DNA of 64,000 bases, taken from positions 1-64,000 of the IMG/VR virus record IMGVR_UViG_3300017917_001176. The stretch is one strand, 5' to 3'. Positions within the stretch are counted from its first letter, which is position 1. The number at the start of each line of letters is the position of its first letter. The notes under the pieces are model-generated. The model saw only the letters and a program-made list of their open reading frames with translations, had not been told where the DNA came from and did no database searches. The DNA comes from a virus. Shown in pieces: positions 11,431 to 19,197 of this stretch. The position numbers were made by a program, and so were the translations under genes.

Positions 11431-12534
11431 ATGGCTGCAACCGAATCACGTACAGTAACCTCGCAAGGTGCCCGTAAAGGTATCCTTACTTGTTTTAAAA
11501 CCAAGCGTCCTATCTTCCTCTGGGGTCCTCCAGGTATTGGTAAGTCCGAACTTGTTGCGGGCATCACCGAGGAACTTGGTGGTCATATGATTGACTTGCG
11601 TTTGGGTCAGATGGAACCAACTGACTTGCGCGGTATTCCTTACTTCAACAAAGACAAAGGCGTTATGGATTGGGCTCCTCCAATTGATTTGCCTGATGCA
11701 GAACTAGCCAGCAAGTATCCTGTGGTAGTGTTGTTCTTAGACGAAATGAATTCTTCTGCTCCTGCTGTTCAAGCCGCAGGCTATCAGTTGATCCTCAATC
11801 GGCGTGTGGGCAAATATGTATTGCCGGACAATGTTGTAATCGTTGCAGCCGGTAACCGTGAGTCCGACAAAGGTGTTACATACCGCATGCCGACCCCTCT
11901 TGCCAACCGTTTTGTTCACTTGGAAATGCGAGTGGATCATGCAAGTTGGGAACAGTGGGCCACTGCTAACAAAATCCACAAAGACGTGGTTGGTTACATT
12001 GGCTTCGCTAAACAAGACCTGTTTGACTTTGACTCACGTAGTCCTAGCCGAGCATTTGCTACACCACGCTCATGGAGCTTCGTAAGTCAGTTCTGCGAAA
12101 GCGATAACTGCACTGACCAAGAGCTTACTGACCTGATTGCAGGTACTGTAGGCGAAGGCATTGCAATTAAGTTTATGGCACACCGTAAGGTTTCTGGTCA
12201 GATGCCAAAGCCTTCAGAAGTGCTGTCAGGCAAGGTTACAGAATTGAAGACCAAAGAAGTCTCTGCTCAGTACTCACTTGCAGTTAGCCTGTGCTATGAA
12301 TTGCAGGATGCACACAAGAACGGTACCAAACCCGACGAGTGGAATGTAATGGCAGATCACTTCCTGGCATTTATGATGAACAACTTTAACACTGAGTTGG
12401 TTGTTATGGGTGCTCGTACTGCTCTTACCACATTCAACTTGCCACTGGTTCCTACCAAGCTCAAGAACTTTGACGAGTTCCACAAGCGATTTGGCAAGTA
12501 CATCCTGGCAGCAAGTGCCAAGGATAGCCGATAG
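11431..12534 (+). CDS. MoxR-type AAA+ ATPase
   Basis: 367 residues. Walker A GPPGIGKS (32-39) and Walker B LFLDEMN (101-107) are intact; the sensor-1-like VIVAAGNRE follows, and an arginine-containing TPLANRFVHLEM segment matches the MoxR/CbbQ group. These ATPases usually act as chaperones that remodel a partner together with a VWA-domain protein. That partner is the next gene, after a terminator and a new promoter. In marine T4-like phages related ATPases are often annotated CobS; whether this one is orthologous cannot be decided here. Cytoplasmic. Confidence 0.9.
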   Translation: MAATESRTVTSQGARKGILTCFKTKRPIFLWGPPGIGKSELVAGITEELGGHMIDLRLGQMEPTDLRGIPYFNKDKGVMDWAPPIDLPDAELASKYPVVVLFLDEMNSSAPAVQAAGYQLILNRRVGKYVLPDNVVIVAAGNRESDKGVTYRMPTPLANRFVHLEMRVDHASWEQWATANKIHKDVVGYIGFAKQDLFDFDSRSPSRAFATPRSWSFVSQFCESDNCTDQELTDLIAGTVGEGIAIKFMAHRKVSGQMPKPSEVLSGKVTELKTKEVSAQYSLAVSLCYELQDAHKNGTKPDEWNVMADHFLAFMMNNFNTELVVMGARTALTTFNLPLVPTKLKNFDEFHKRFGKYILAASAKDSR

Positions 12535-12536
12535 TA

Positions 12537-12559
12537 ACAAGGGCTTCGGCCCTTGTTTT
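12537..12559 (+). terminator. UUCG-capped terminator
   Basis: ACAAGGGC-TTCG-GCCCTTGT followed by TTTTA. Lies three bases after the ATPase stop. It probably lowers read-through into the VWA gene, which has its own promoter. Confidence 0.85.
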
Positions 12560-12562
12560 ACT

Positions 12563-12591
12563 TTGACACAAAAGATTGGTTGTACTATAAT
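12563..12591 (+). promoter_or_regulatory. Promoter (TTGACA-17-TATAAT)
   Basis: TTGACA (12563-12568), TATAAT (12586-12591), perfect boxes with a 17-base spacer, upstream of the VWA/peptidase gene. Confidence 0.85.
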
Positions 12592-12614
12592 AACTACAAC
12601 TACAAAGGAATTCT

Positions 12615-13940
12615 ATGAGCGCATCTAATACTACTGCTGTTGACCCAAAGCAAATTGCAAAAGATATCCTCGGCAAGGCTGCGTCAGCTGCCGACGACAC
12701 TATTACCAAGACGCCAGTTGATCCTAAAGTGGATGCGGCTGTGCGTGAGAAACTGATCACTGCTCGTATTGCACTCTTGCTCAAGGCACCGTTCTTTGGT
12801 AACTTGGCAACTCGTTTGCAACTTAAGAATGCAGACGACTGGTGTCCTACTGCTGCCACAGACGGGCGTAACTTTTACTACAATACCTCATTCATTAACA
12901 AACTGCCTCCTAAGCAATTGGAGTTCTTGGTTGGGCACGAAGTGCTTCACGCTGTTTATGACCATATGGGTCGTCGCGTGGATCGTAAGCCTAAGATTTA
13001 TAACATTGCCTGTGACTATGCAGTTAACGCAGACTTGATTGACCAGCGCATTGGCGACCGTATTACTGTGGTACCTATGTTGTATGAACCCAAGTACCGC
13101 GGCATGACTTCTGAAGCCATCTACGATGACTTGATGAAGAACGTTAAAGAAGTCACACTGGATCAGCTGGCTGAGATGTTGCTAGATGAACACTTGGACG
13201 GCAACGGTGATGGCGACGGTGAAGGTGAAGGCGACGAAAAAGACGGCAAGGGCCGTCCTAAGTTGAGCGAAGAAGAAAAGGCAGCTATCCGCGACGAGAT
13301 CCGTGAAGCTGTTCTTAATGCTGCTCAACAAGCAGGTGCAGGTAATGTGCCTGCAGGTGTCAAGCGCATGATTAAAGACTTAACCGAACCTGTTATTGAC
13401 TGGCGTGAATTGCTACAGCAACAGATCGAAAGCACCATTAAAAGTGACTTCACTTGGATGAAGCCTAGCCGTCGAGGCTGGCACATGGATGCTGTAATGC
13501 CAGGTATGAAGCCAGGTGAGCAGATTGACGTTTGCATTGCAATTGACACTTCGGGCAGTATTAGCGAACGTGACATCAAGGACTTCATGGCCGAAATCAA
13601 AGGCATTATGGAAGCCTATGATGAGTACAAGATTCATGTGTGGTGCTTTGATACTGAGATTTACAATCCACAGATTTTCACAAGTGAAAACCTAGAGGAC
13701 ATCTCAGCATACGAACCAGCAGGTGGTGGCGGTACTGACTTTATGGCTAACTGGGAGTTTATGAAAGAAAATCATATTGAGCCCAAGAAGTTCATTATGT
13801 TTACAGACGGTATGCCGTTTGGCGAGTGGGGTGAAGAAGAATACTGTGACACCTGCTGGATCATCAAAGGCAATCCTGATTGCGAACCACCATGGGGTGT
13901 TTGGGCACACTATGAAGAAGCAGCCAAAGGAAAGAAATAA
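12615..13940 (+). CDS. VWA-like protein with zinc-peptidase motif
   Basis: 441 residues. An HEVLH zinc-binding motif (108-112, VGHEVLHAVYDH) lies in the N-terminal part, as in bacterial VWA-like putative metallopeptidases (DUF2201 type). A Gly/Asp/Glu low-complexity linker (about 195-215) follows, then a helical segment, then a C-terminal VWA-like fold with a MIDAS-type DTSGS (IAIDTSGSISE) and FTDGMP. Such proteins pair with MoxR ATPases; the upstream gene is one. A MoxR/VWA chaperone-like machine acting on a metal-dependent or assembly target is inferred. The next small gene overlaps its stop. Confidence 0.85.
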   Translation: MSASNTTAVDPKQIAKDILGKAASAADDTITKTPVDPKVDAAVREKLITARIALLLKAPFFGNLATRLQLKNADDWCPTAATDGRNFYYNTSFINKLPPKQLEFLVGHEVLHAVYDHMGRRVDRKPKIYNIACDYAVNADLIDQRIGDRITVVPMLYEPKYRGMTSEAIYDDLMKNVKEVTLDQLAEMLLDEHLDGNGDGDGEGEGDEKDGKGRPKLSEEEKAAIRDEIREAVLNAAQQAGAGNVPAGVKRMIKDLTEPVIDWRELLQQQIESTIKSDFTWMKPSRRGWHMDAVMPGMKPGEQIDVCIAIDTSGSISERDIKDFMAEIKGIMEAYDEYKIHVWCFDTEIYNPQIFTSENLEDISAYEPAGGGGTDFMANWEFMKENHIEPKKFIMFTDGMPFGEWGEEEYCDTCWIIKGNPDCEPPWGVWAHYEEAAKGKK

Positions 13941-14098
13941 TGACCGACGATATGAAATGGATCAGTTTAATCTTTATTTTTGTCTTAGGCATTCCATTGG
14001 TAGGACTTGGTATTGAAAAATACCAGATCCACCAGTGTCGCATTGAAGCAATCAAAGCTAACATGGAGGCTGAGAAGATTTCTCAAGTGTGCAAATGA
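13940..14098 (+). CDS. Small single-pass membrane protein
   Basis: 52 residues from an ATG overlapping the previous TAA by one base. One clear transmembrane segment (about residues 7-25, WISLIFIFVLGIPLVGLGI), followed by a charged cytoplasmic-type tail with two Cys (HQCRIEAIKAN, SQVCK). The tail resembles small membrane proteins of T4-like marine phages (from memory). First of three consecutive small membrane proteins. Confidence 0.72.
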   Translation: MTDDMKWISLIFIFVLGIPLVGLGIEKYQIHQCRIEAIKANMEAEKISQVCK

Positions 14099-14367
14099 TG
14101 AAAGAAATCATTTATTTTTTACAGTGGCAGTGGCGTAGGTTTGAGACATGGCAGCGTATCTGGTTGTTTGCTGCCATGTGTCTAGGCGCAGCAATTACCT
14201 CAAGACCCGGCACAGCACAGAATGTATTGTATGGTATTGCTGCCGGTGTGTACATTTTCTTTATTTGTAAATGGGTGTTCTGGGATGGCATTCACAGTGC
14301 CTGGGACAGCTATCAAAAAGAGAAACAACAGGTAGTCGATATCATGAAAGATAGTGGAACAACATGA
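14095..14367 (+). CDS. Small membrane protein, two TM segments
   Basis: 90 residues from ATG 14095 (or 14098), overlapping the previous stop. Trp-rich amphipathic N-terminus (FLQWQWRRFETWQRIW), then two hydrophobic segments (about 25-40 and 48-66), then a charged helix. No family recognised. Could act at the host inner membrane (for example superinfection exclusion or lysis timing), but nothing in the sequence decides this. Confidence 0.7.
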   Translation: MMKEIIYFLQWQWRRFETWQRIWLFAAMCLGAAITSRPGTAQNVLYGIAAGVYIFFICKWVFWDGIHSAWDSYQKEKQQVVDIMKDSGTT

Positions 14368-14555
14368 TCAATTGGATACAGCGTCAGCCTGCATGGTTGT
14401 GGCCATATTTGGTAGCCACTGCACTGTGCCTGGCTGGCACTGTTTCGCATGGTGTTTACACAATACTAGGTCTTGCTTTGTATCTGTTGATTATATTCCG
14501 CAAGGTGTATAATACACTATATAAGATGATACAAAAAGGATCTCATGATGTTTAG
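14364..14555 (+). CDS. Small membrane protein, two TM segments
   Basis: 63 residues, ATGA overlap with the previous gene. Two hydrophobic segments (about 9-27 and 29-46) separated by a short loop, positively charged C-terminus (RKVYNTLYKMIQKG). Third membrane protein of the run. Function unknown; possible accessory membrane protein. Confidence 0.65.
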   Translation: MINWIQRQPAWLWPYLVATALCLAGTVSHGVYTILGLALYLLIIFRKVYNTLYKMIQKGSHDV

Positions 14556-14730
14556 TTTTTTCAAACCAAAGTTGGTTAGATGGGAATACAAGATTCTACC
14601 CATTGGCAGTCATGAATCAGATGACTTTGCAGAAAATACACTGTTACTGGATGCAATGGGCCAAATTGGTTGGGAAATGGTATCTGTCTATGGACAGTAT
14701 GTGATATTCAAAAGACATGTTAAAGCATAA
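14548..14730 (+). CDS. Small DUF4177-like phage protein
   Basis: 60 residues; ATG 14548 is preferred over 14545 because AAAAGGA then sits seven bases upstream. The pattern WEYKILPIG ... LDAMGQIGWEMVSVYG ... VIFKR resembles DUF4177-type small beta-alpha-beta proteins, in which a conserved GWE(L/M)V segment is typical. Function of that family is unknown. Overlaps both neighbours. Confidence 0.6.
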   Translation: MFSFFKPKLVRWEYKILPIGSHESDDFAENTLLLDAMGQIGWEMVSVYGQYVIFKRHVKA

Positions 14731-15013
14731 CGAAATCAATCCTCTTAATGTTTTTGGTCTACGTAGACTGGAACATTGTCCAACGCATTTTGAAACTCTG
14801 TTGTTCGATCTGCGAGCACAAGAAAAAGACATAACCGATTGGATATACGAAAATCTTGCAGGCCGTTTTTACTTTGACGATCGGTATGCTATAAACGAAA
14901 AAGGTCAATTGGTGTTGTGCAAGTGTGTGGCGTTTGAAGATGCCAGCGAACTCACATACTTTGCTATGTTTATGGACACAATTAACCGAAACGAGTTCCA
15001 TAATCTAGTCTAA
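14717..15013 (+). CDS. Conserved phage protein, function unknown
   Basis: 98 residues, overlapping the previous gene by 14 bases. Contains RRLEHCPTHFETLLFD, a DWIYENLAGRFYFDD segment, and a C-terminal VAFEDASELTYFAMFMD. Compact alpha/beta appearance, no known catalytic motif. It closes the 12615-15013 transcription unit; no clear terminator follows. Confidence 0.7.
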   Translation: MLKHNEINPLNVFGLRRLEHCPTHFETLLFDLRAQEKDITDWIYENLAGRFYFDDRYAINEKGQLVLCKCVAFEDASELTYFAMFMDTINRNEFHNLV

Positions 15014-15072
15014 GAAATTTTTCTCCTTGGCACACGGTCAGTAAATACTATGTGTTTATTATGGAGAAAAAC

Positions 15073-15345
15073 ATGCCCGAAGAAACAGCGCAACAGTCAG
15101 GTCCAAATTTAACCATTGGCGACTTGATCCTCACAGCTCAAATTATTCAAGCTGCTGCCGCTAAAGGTGTTTTCAAAGCTGAAGAACTACGTCCAGTAGG
15201 CGACTTCTACGAGCGTTTGGTAACTTTCCTTGAAGCCTCTGGTGCTATCTCAAGACAGCAACCTGCTGCCCCAGAATCCGCACCCGCACCAGCAACAAAC
15301 CCAACACAGGAGAAAGCAAATGCTAAAACACGTAGGAAAGCATAA
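15073..15345 (+). CDS. Conserved T4-like phage protein
   Basis: 90 residues. ATG 15073 is chosen because GGAG lies six bases upstream; an in-frame ATG at 15061 lacks such a site. A helical domain (LTIGDLILTAQIIQAAAAKG, then ELRPVGDFYERLVTFLE) is followed by a disordered Pro/Ala tail and a basic end. Its domain resembles a conserved small protein of T4-like marine phages located near the next two genes (from memory). Overlaps the next gene. Confidence 0.75.
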   Translation: MPEETAQQSGPNLTIGDLILTAQIIQAAAAKGVFKAEELRPVGDFYERLVTFLEASGAISRQQPAAPESAPAPATNPTQEKANAKTRRKA

Positions 15346-15988
15346 CGATCGTAAGATCGCAGTTTTATTTAGACAGGTACCTGGTGAAGACCATATGTGC
15401 CTATTGGTGTACAGTGACTTACTGCCACGTATAGTTCATGACGAAATCATGAAAACCATTGAAAGCCCAGCGGGCCAGGCTGCAGAAAATCTAGCCGATG
15501 CACTGTTTCGTACAGTCATGGCAGACGGACGCAACTGTCTTGAGACTCTACACAGAGAAGCATTTATCAAGAAGGTTCCTTGCAACCAAGTTGTAATGAC
15601 TCCAACTACAAAATCAAACGTTCGTCTTGATGAACTAAATGGTATCTTAACTGAAATGGCACAAGGTGCTGAGGCTGTTAAGCGCATGGCCGAACTTGAT
15701 GCTGGTGCAGGTTATACTGGCAAACGTCGTCCAGCAGACACACGCGAAGTAGGTGTACCACGAGATAGTCGCAGCAAACCTGCAGAAGTCCCTTTAACTG
15801 AGTCTGGTGTTTTAACTGACGAGCTGATAGCACAGCAACGCATTGAACAAGCAGAAAAGATGAAAGCAAGTGCTCAACAGCTACTGGCAGAAGCAGAACG
15901 TCTAATGTCTGAAGCTACAGAGTTCAACCCTAAGTTAAAGACCAAGACAACAAATGCCAAGAAAAAAGCCCCAGTCAAAGCGCATTAA
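15320..15988 (+). CDS. Conserved T4-like phage protein, coiled-coil tail
   Basis: 222 residues from ATG 15320 (AGGAG upstream, inside the previous gene). N-terminal domain (1-95) contains VLFRQVPGEDHMCLLVYSD and TVMADGRNCLETLH; residues 95-130 are linker/helix; the C-terminal 60 residues are a charged helical stretch (QQRIEQAEKMKASAQQLLAEAE) likely to form a coiled coil, ending in a basic tail. Together with its two neighbours it matches a conserved three-gene block of T4-like marine phages (from memory); no biochemical role is known to me. Confidence 0.78.
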   Translation: MLKHVGKHNDRKIAVLFRQVPGEDHMCLLVYSDLLPRIVHDEIMKTIESPAGQAAENLADALFRTVMADGRNCLETLHREAFIKKVPCNQVVMTPTTKSNVRLDELNGILTEMAQGAEAVKRMAELDAGAGYTGKRRPADTREVGVPRDSRSKPAEVPLTESGVLTDELIAQQRIEQAEKMKASAQQLLAEAERLMSEATEFNPKLKTKTTNAKKKAPVKAH

Positions 15989-16280
15989 TATTGATTCTAG
16001 AGAAAGATGGAAAAGCATACTAAAGACGGTTACCAAAGATGAAGTTCCAGTAACACTGATTCAAACTGTTACTGTGAACTTGATTGACGGCACCCGTGTT
16101 GAAATTGATATCCGAGAACTTATTGCCGAAGGCTTTGACAACGACGAAATTGAGGGTATGCTGAACAATCGTCTAAAAAAACTTGATGAAATTATTAAAG
16201 ATGTTGATTTTTTTATCAATGTAGACAGTGTGGCTAGCACAGTACAACCTGTAACAGACGACATCTTGAAAAATCTATAA
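15954..16280 (+). CDS. Conserved T4-like phage protein
   Basis: 108 residues, overlapping the previous gene by 35 bases. Basic N-terminus (PRKKPQSKR), a beta-strand pair (TLIQTVTVNLIDGTRVEIDI), a helix (MLNNRLKKLDEIIKD) and a strongly conserved-looking end (VDFFINVDSVASTVQPVTDDILKNL). Third member of the 15073-16280 block. Function unknown. Confidence 0.75.
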   Translation: MPRKKPQSKRINIDSRERWKSILKTVTKDEVPVTLIQTVTVNLIDGTRVEIDIRELIAEGFDNDEIEGMLNNRLKKLDEIIKDVDFFINVDSVASTVQPVTDDILKNL

Positions 16281-16281
16281 A

Positions 16282-16788
16282 ATGATCGCTAGTTTATTTT
16301 CCGTAGACCAAACAGGTGGAGTTGGTAATCGCGGGACCTTACCATGGAAACATCACCCAGAAGACATGGCGTGGTTTAAAGAACTCACTTTAAATCATGT
16401 TGTGGTAATGGGTCGTAAGACCTGGGACGATCCTGCAATGCCACATCCACTGCCCGGTCGAATCAACGTAGTAGTAACCAATAGGCCATTGGATGGCTAT
16501 CGCTCAGTAAGAACCATTAGGGGCGATAGTATATGCAGTCGCATACTGGAACTACAAACAATATATCCATCCAAAAATATTTGGATCATCGGTGGCGTTA
16601 ATCTACTCATGCAGTGCATTGACATCACCGACCACGCCTATGTAACACATCGCAAAGGTAGTTTTTACTCAGACACTAGAATGCACATGAGTGATTACTT
16701 CAAAGGGTTTCGTGCTCAAAGTGCTAGACCTAGTAGCGATAAAATGTTAAACTTTACAACATACAAAAACATAGATCCTTTTAGATAA
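16282..16788 (+). CDS. folA: Dihydrofolate reductase
   Basis: 168 residues, typical DHFR length (about 160). Shows the family pattern: IASLFSVDQTGGVGNRGTLPW (start and substrate loop), MAWFKELT, the NADPH-binding VVMGRKTWD, GRINVVVTN and the IWIIGGVNLL glycine motif. The active-site acidic residue (Asp27-type) falls in the EDMAWF segment. It reduces dihydrofolate to tetrahydrofolate, regenerating the cofactor consumed by the adjacent thymidylate synthase, whose ATG overlaps its stop by one base. The pair boosts dTMP supply for phage DNA synthesis. Confidence 0.93.
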   Translation: MIASLFSVDQTGGVGNRGTLPWKHHPEDMAWFKELTLNHVVVMGRKTWDDPAMPHPLPGRINVVVTNRPLDGYRSVRTIRGDSICSRILELQTIYPSKNIWIIGGVNLLMQCIDITDHAYVTHRKGSFYSDTRMHMSDYFKGFRAQSARPSSDKMLNFTTYKNIDPFR

Positions 16789-17699
16789 TGAAACAATATC
16801 ATGACGCTCTACAAACTGTTCTACGAGACGGTACCCAACGCAGCGACCGTACTGGCACTGGTACTATCAGTGTATTTGGTATGCAACAACGCTATAACCT
16901 GGCTGAAGGCTTTCCTGCTGTAACTACCAAGCGACTGGCCTGGCGGTCAGTGGTGTCAGAGTTGCTGTGGTTTATTGAAGGTTCAGGGGACGAAAAACGC
17001 CTGCGAGAGATACTACATGGTAGCAGGGATAGTGACAAGAAAACCATCTGGACGGACAATGCCACAGCACCATACTGGAAACCTAGTGCTCGCTTTGATG
17101 GCGACCTAGGACGAGTATATGGTGTGCAATGGCGTCACTGGCGTACTGCTCAGCACATAAAGACTGGCAGTTTTAAAAATGAATTTGGCAGCTACTTTAG
17201 TCAACAAGGTGGTATTACAATGACCGAAGTTGATCAATTACGTGGCTTAATTGAGGGCATAAACAGAGACCCTTACGGAAGACGACACATATTATCAGCA
17301 TGGAACCCGGGCGAGTTACAAGCCATGGCCCTGCCCCCGTGTCACGTACTAGCTCAGTTCTACGTAGCTGACGGTAAACTTAGCTGCCAAATGTATCAAA
17401 GAAGTTGCGACATGTTTCTTGGAGTACCCTTTAATATCGCAAGCTACAGCCTGCTCACGGCCATGATAGCTCAAGTGTGCGACCTTAAGGTTGGGGAGTT
17501 CGTTCATGTTCTCGGCGATGCACACATCTACTCGAATCACGTTGAACAGGTAAAAGAACAGCTAACACGTGAACCATTGCCTGCGCCAACTCTTTGGCTT
17601 AACCCTGATATCAGAGACATTACCAAGTTCACCATGGATGATATTCGTTTGGACAACTATTCATGTCATGACGCTATCACTGCACCGATGGCCGTATGA
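16788..17699 (+). CDS. thyA: Thymidylate synthase (ThyA type)
   Basis: 303 residues. All hallmarks are present: RTGTGT near the N-terminus (phosphate-binding Arg), WRSVVSELLWFIEG, GRVYGVQWRHW, the catalytic Cys185 in LPPCHVLAQF, QRSCDMFLGVPFNIASY, and HVLGDAHIYSNHVEQV. Converts dUMP plus methylene-tetrahydrofolate to dTMP and dihydrofolate. Operonic with DHFR upstream and two small genes downstream. Sequence is full length with no missing catalytic residue. Confidence 0.95.
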   Translation: MKQYHDALQTVLRDGTQRSDRTGTGTISVFGMQQRYNLAEGFPAVTTKRLAWRSVVSELLWFIEGSGDEKRLREILHGSRDSDKKTIWTDNATAPYWKPSARFDGDLGRVYGVQWRHWRTAQHIKTGSFKNEFGSYFSQQGGITMTEVDQLRGLIEGINRDPYGRRHILSAWNPGELQAMALPPCHVLAQFYVADGKLSCQMYQRSCDMFLGVPFNIASYSLLTAMIAQVCDLKVGEFVHVLGDAHIYSNHVEQVKEQLTREPLPAPTLWLNPDIRDITKFTMDDIRLDNYSCHDAITAPMAV

Positions 17700-17947
17700 T
17701 CGTATTCAAGACCCTGCGCATAGCGGATTGTGAAGATCCAGAAATATATGCTGCTGCTCCAATCGTTGAGTGGCAGCATACTGATGAAGGCGCTTGGGTA
17801 ATGAAGCATGCAGTAGAAACTCCTAGTTATCGTATCAGAACCTGCCCCGACACCTGGGGCTACGTTGTAGACATCTACGGCCAGTTGAACGAAGCAGACG
17901 AAGTATTCTACAGATTAAAATATGACGTTCAAAGTTCACATCGCTGA
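17696..17947 (+). CDS. Hypothetical phage protein
   Basis: 83 residues, ATGA overlap with thyA. Mixed alpha/beta with EWQHTDEGAWVMKHAVE and TWGYVVDIYGQLNEADEVFY; soluble, acidic. The RTCPDTWGYVVDIYG stretch looks like a two-stranded hairpin. No family recognised. By position it is expressed with thyA but no functional link is visible. Confidence 0.65.
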   Translation: MIVFKTLRIADCEDPEIYAAAPIVEWQHTDEGAWVMKHAVETPSYRIRTCPDTWGYVVDIYGQLNEADEVFYRLKYDVQSSHR

Positions 17948-18146
17948 TCCGGCACCCAACGGATACGATTACAATCAAGATTATTACGACAGCATGGATG
18001 CCTGGGCACAAGAACACTGTGCCAGTTATGTAGGATACATTGTGGTTGATGTTGCAGATGTCAGCGCCTTTTGGGACGAAATTGGCGAATACGAATTTCG
18101 TGACCCAAAAGATGCAATGGCTTTTACATTAAAATTTAAACACTGA
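17922..18146 (+). CDS. Hypothetical acidic phage protein
   Basis: 74 residues, overlapping the previous gene by 26 bases and, at the 3' end, the convergent Fe-S gene by 11 bases. Tyr/Asp-rich start ([16 protein letters not shown]) and a C-terminal [15 protein letters not shown] reminiscent of substrate-type small phage proteins that end with a DxxDAMxFxLKF pattern. Last plus-strand gene before the strand switch. Confidence 0.65.
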   Translation: MTFKVHIADPAPNGYDYNQDYYDSMDAWAQEHCASYVGYIVVDVADVSAFWDEIGEYEFRDPKDAMAFTLKFKH

Positions 18147-18441
18147 AGCTGCTGCCGCAACCACAGGTTGTTTGTGCGTTGGGATTCTTGATTACAAACT
18201 GACTGCCCATATCGTTTTCTTCGTAGTCTAACACTGCACCAGTTAGGTACTGCATGCTCATGCTGTCTACTAGAACTTTGCCTAATTCAAAGTCATCTTC
18301 TTCTTTGGCTTGTTCAAAATCAAACACATAGTTGAATCCTGAACATCCGCCGCCTTGAATTGATATACGCAGATAAGGTTCTGCATTTTCTGCAAGGCCC
18401 ATGTCAATTTCTTTGACTGCTGTTTCTGTAATTGTGATCAT
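18136..18441 (-). CDS. A-type Fe-S carrier (IscA/ErpA-like), second copy
   Basis: 101 residues from ATG 18441; a longer frame to 18504 lies inside iscU and is not used. The three conserved cysteines of A-type carriers are present, GGGCSGF and the C-terminal CGCGSSF, with [10 protein letters not shown] and [16 protein letters not shown] between. A-type proteins receive [2Fe-2S]/[4Fe-4S] clusters and hand them to target enzymes. It overlaps iscU by an ATGA junction, making a three-gene iscA-iscU-A-type unit. Confidence 0.9.
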   Translation of the reverse strand: MITITETAVKEIDMGLAENAEPYLRISIQGGGCSGFNYVFDFEQAKEEDDFELGKVLVDSMSMQYLTGAVLDYEENDMGSQFVIKNPNAQTTCGCGSSFSV

Positions 18442-18815
18442 TGGTGTTTTCCTTTGTAGTCTGCAATTGCTGCTTTGATTGCGTCTTCTGCTAGAATGCT
18501 GCAATGTATCTTAACAGGAGGCAATGCCAGTTCTTCTGCAATAACAGAATTTTTAATGGTCTGCGCCTCATCCAAGGACATGCCTTTTAGCATTTCTGTT
18601 ACCAGGCTCGAACTGGCAATGGCACTACCGCAACCGTATGTTTTAAACTTTGCATCTTCAATGATACCTGCATCGTTTACTTTAATTTGTAGTTTCATTA
18701 CGTCACCACACGCAGGCGCACCTACCATGCCTGTGCCAATGCTGTCGTCAATGTCGAACTTGCCCACGTTACGTGGATTTTCATAATGGTCAATCACTTG
18801 ATTTGAATATGCCAT
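18438..18815 (-). CDS. iscU: Fe-S scaffold protein IscU
   Basis: 125 residues, standard IscU length. The three ligand cysteines are present in their usual contexts ([33 protein letters not shown]), including the Asp after the first Cys. The chaperone-recognition loop LPPVK ([10 protein letters not shown]) is intact. IscU is the scaffold on which clusters are built with a cysteine desulfurase; no iscS is in this window, so the host enzyme would have to supply sulfur. Located between two A-type carrier genes. Confidence 0.95.
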   Translation of the reverse strand: MAYSNQVIDHYENPRNVGKFDIDDSIGTGMVGAPACGDVMKLQIKVNDAGIIEDAKFKTYGCGSAIASSSLVTEMLKGMSLDEAQTIKNSVIAEELALPPVKIHCSILAEDAIKAAIADYKGKHQ

Positions 18816-18817
18816 AG

Positions 18818-19138
18818 TTATACCCTAAAACTTTCTCCGCATCCGCAGCGGTCACGTTCATTTGGATTCTTAAAATCAAATCCTTCATTAAGTCCCTGGC
18901 GTATGTAATCCATTTCCAGACCCGACACGTATGCTAGACTCTTAGGGTCAACAAAAATATTCACGTCGTATGATGTGTATTGTACATCCTCTGGATCGGG
19001 GGTGTCAACGTATTCGAGTTTGTATGCAAGTCCGCTACAGCCTGTGGTGCGAACTCCTACCCTAATGCCCACACCGTGTCCGCGATGGGCGATAGTTTTC
19101 ATGACCTTTTCGGCCGCTTTTTGAGTTAATGTTATCAT
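18818..19138 (-). CDS. iscA: Fe-S carrier IscA
   Basis: 106 residues, the usual length. Starts ITLTQKAAEKV as typical for IscA; conserved TTGCSGLAYKLEY and terminal CGCGESF supply the three cysteines; GVGIRVGVRTTG and FVDPKSLAYVSGLEMDY are family-typical. First gene of the trio, two bases before iscU. An ATAAATA motif 40 bases upstream suggests late expression. Likely supplies [4Fe-4S] clusters to the ten radical-SAM proteins encoded nearby (inference). Confidence 0.94.
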   Translation of the reverse strand: MITLTQKAAEKVMKTIAHRGHGVGIRVGVRTTGCSGLAYKLEYVDTPDPEDVQYTSYDVNIFVDPKSLAYVSGLEMDYIRQGLNEGFDFKNPNERDRCGCGESFRV

Positions 19139-19177
19139 GTTGTCTGGGTGTCCTATTGTAAATTAGTGCCAGCTTTG

Positions 19178-19184
19178 TATTTAT
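19178..19184 (-). promoter_or_regulatory. T4-late-promoter-like ATAAATA upstream of iscA
   Basis: On the minus strand ATAAATA lies 40 bases before the iscA ATG at 19138, within the short divergent gap between iscA and the plus-strand deacetylase gene. No -35 needed for T4-type late promoters. Confidence 0.45.
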
Positions 19185-19197
19185 TGTAAATATTCAT

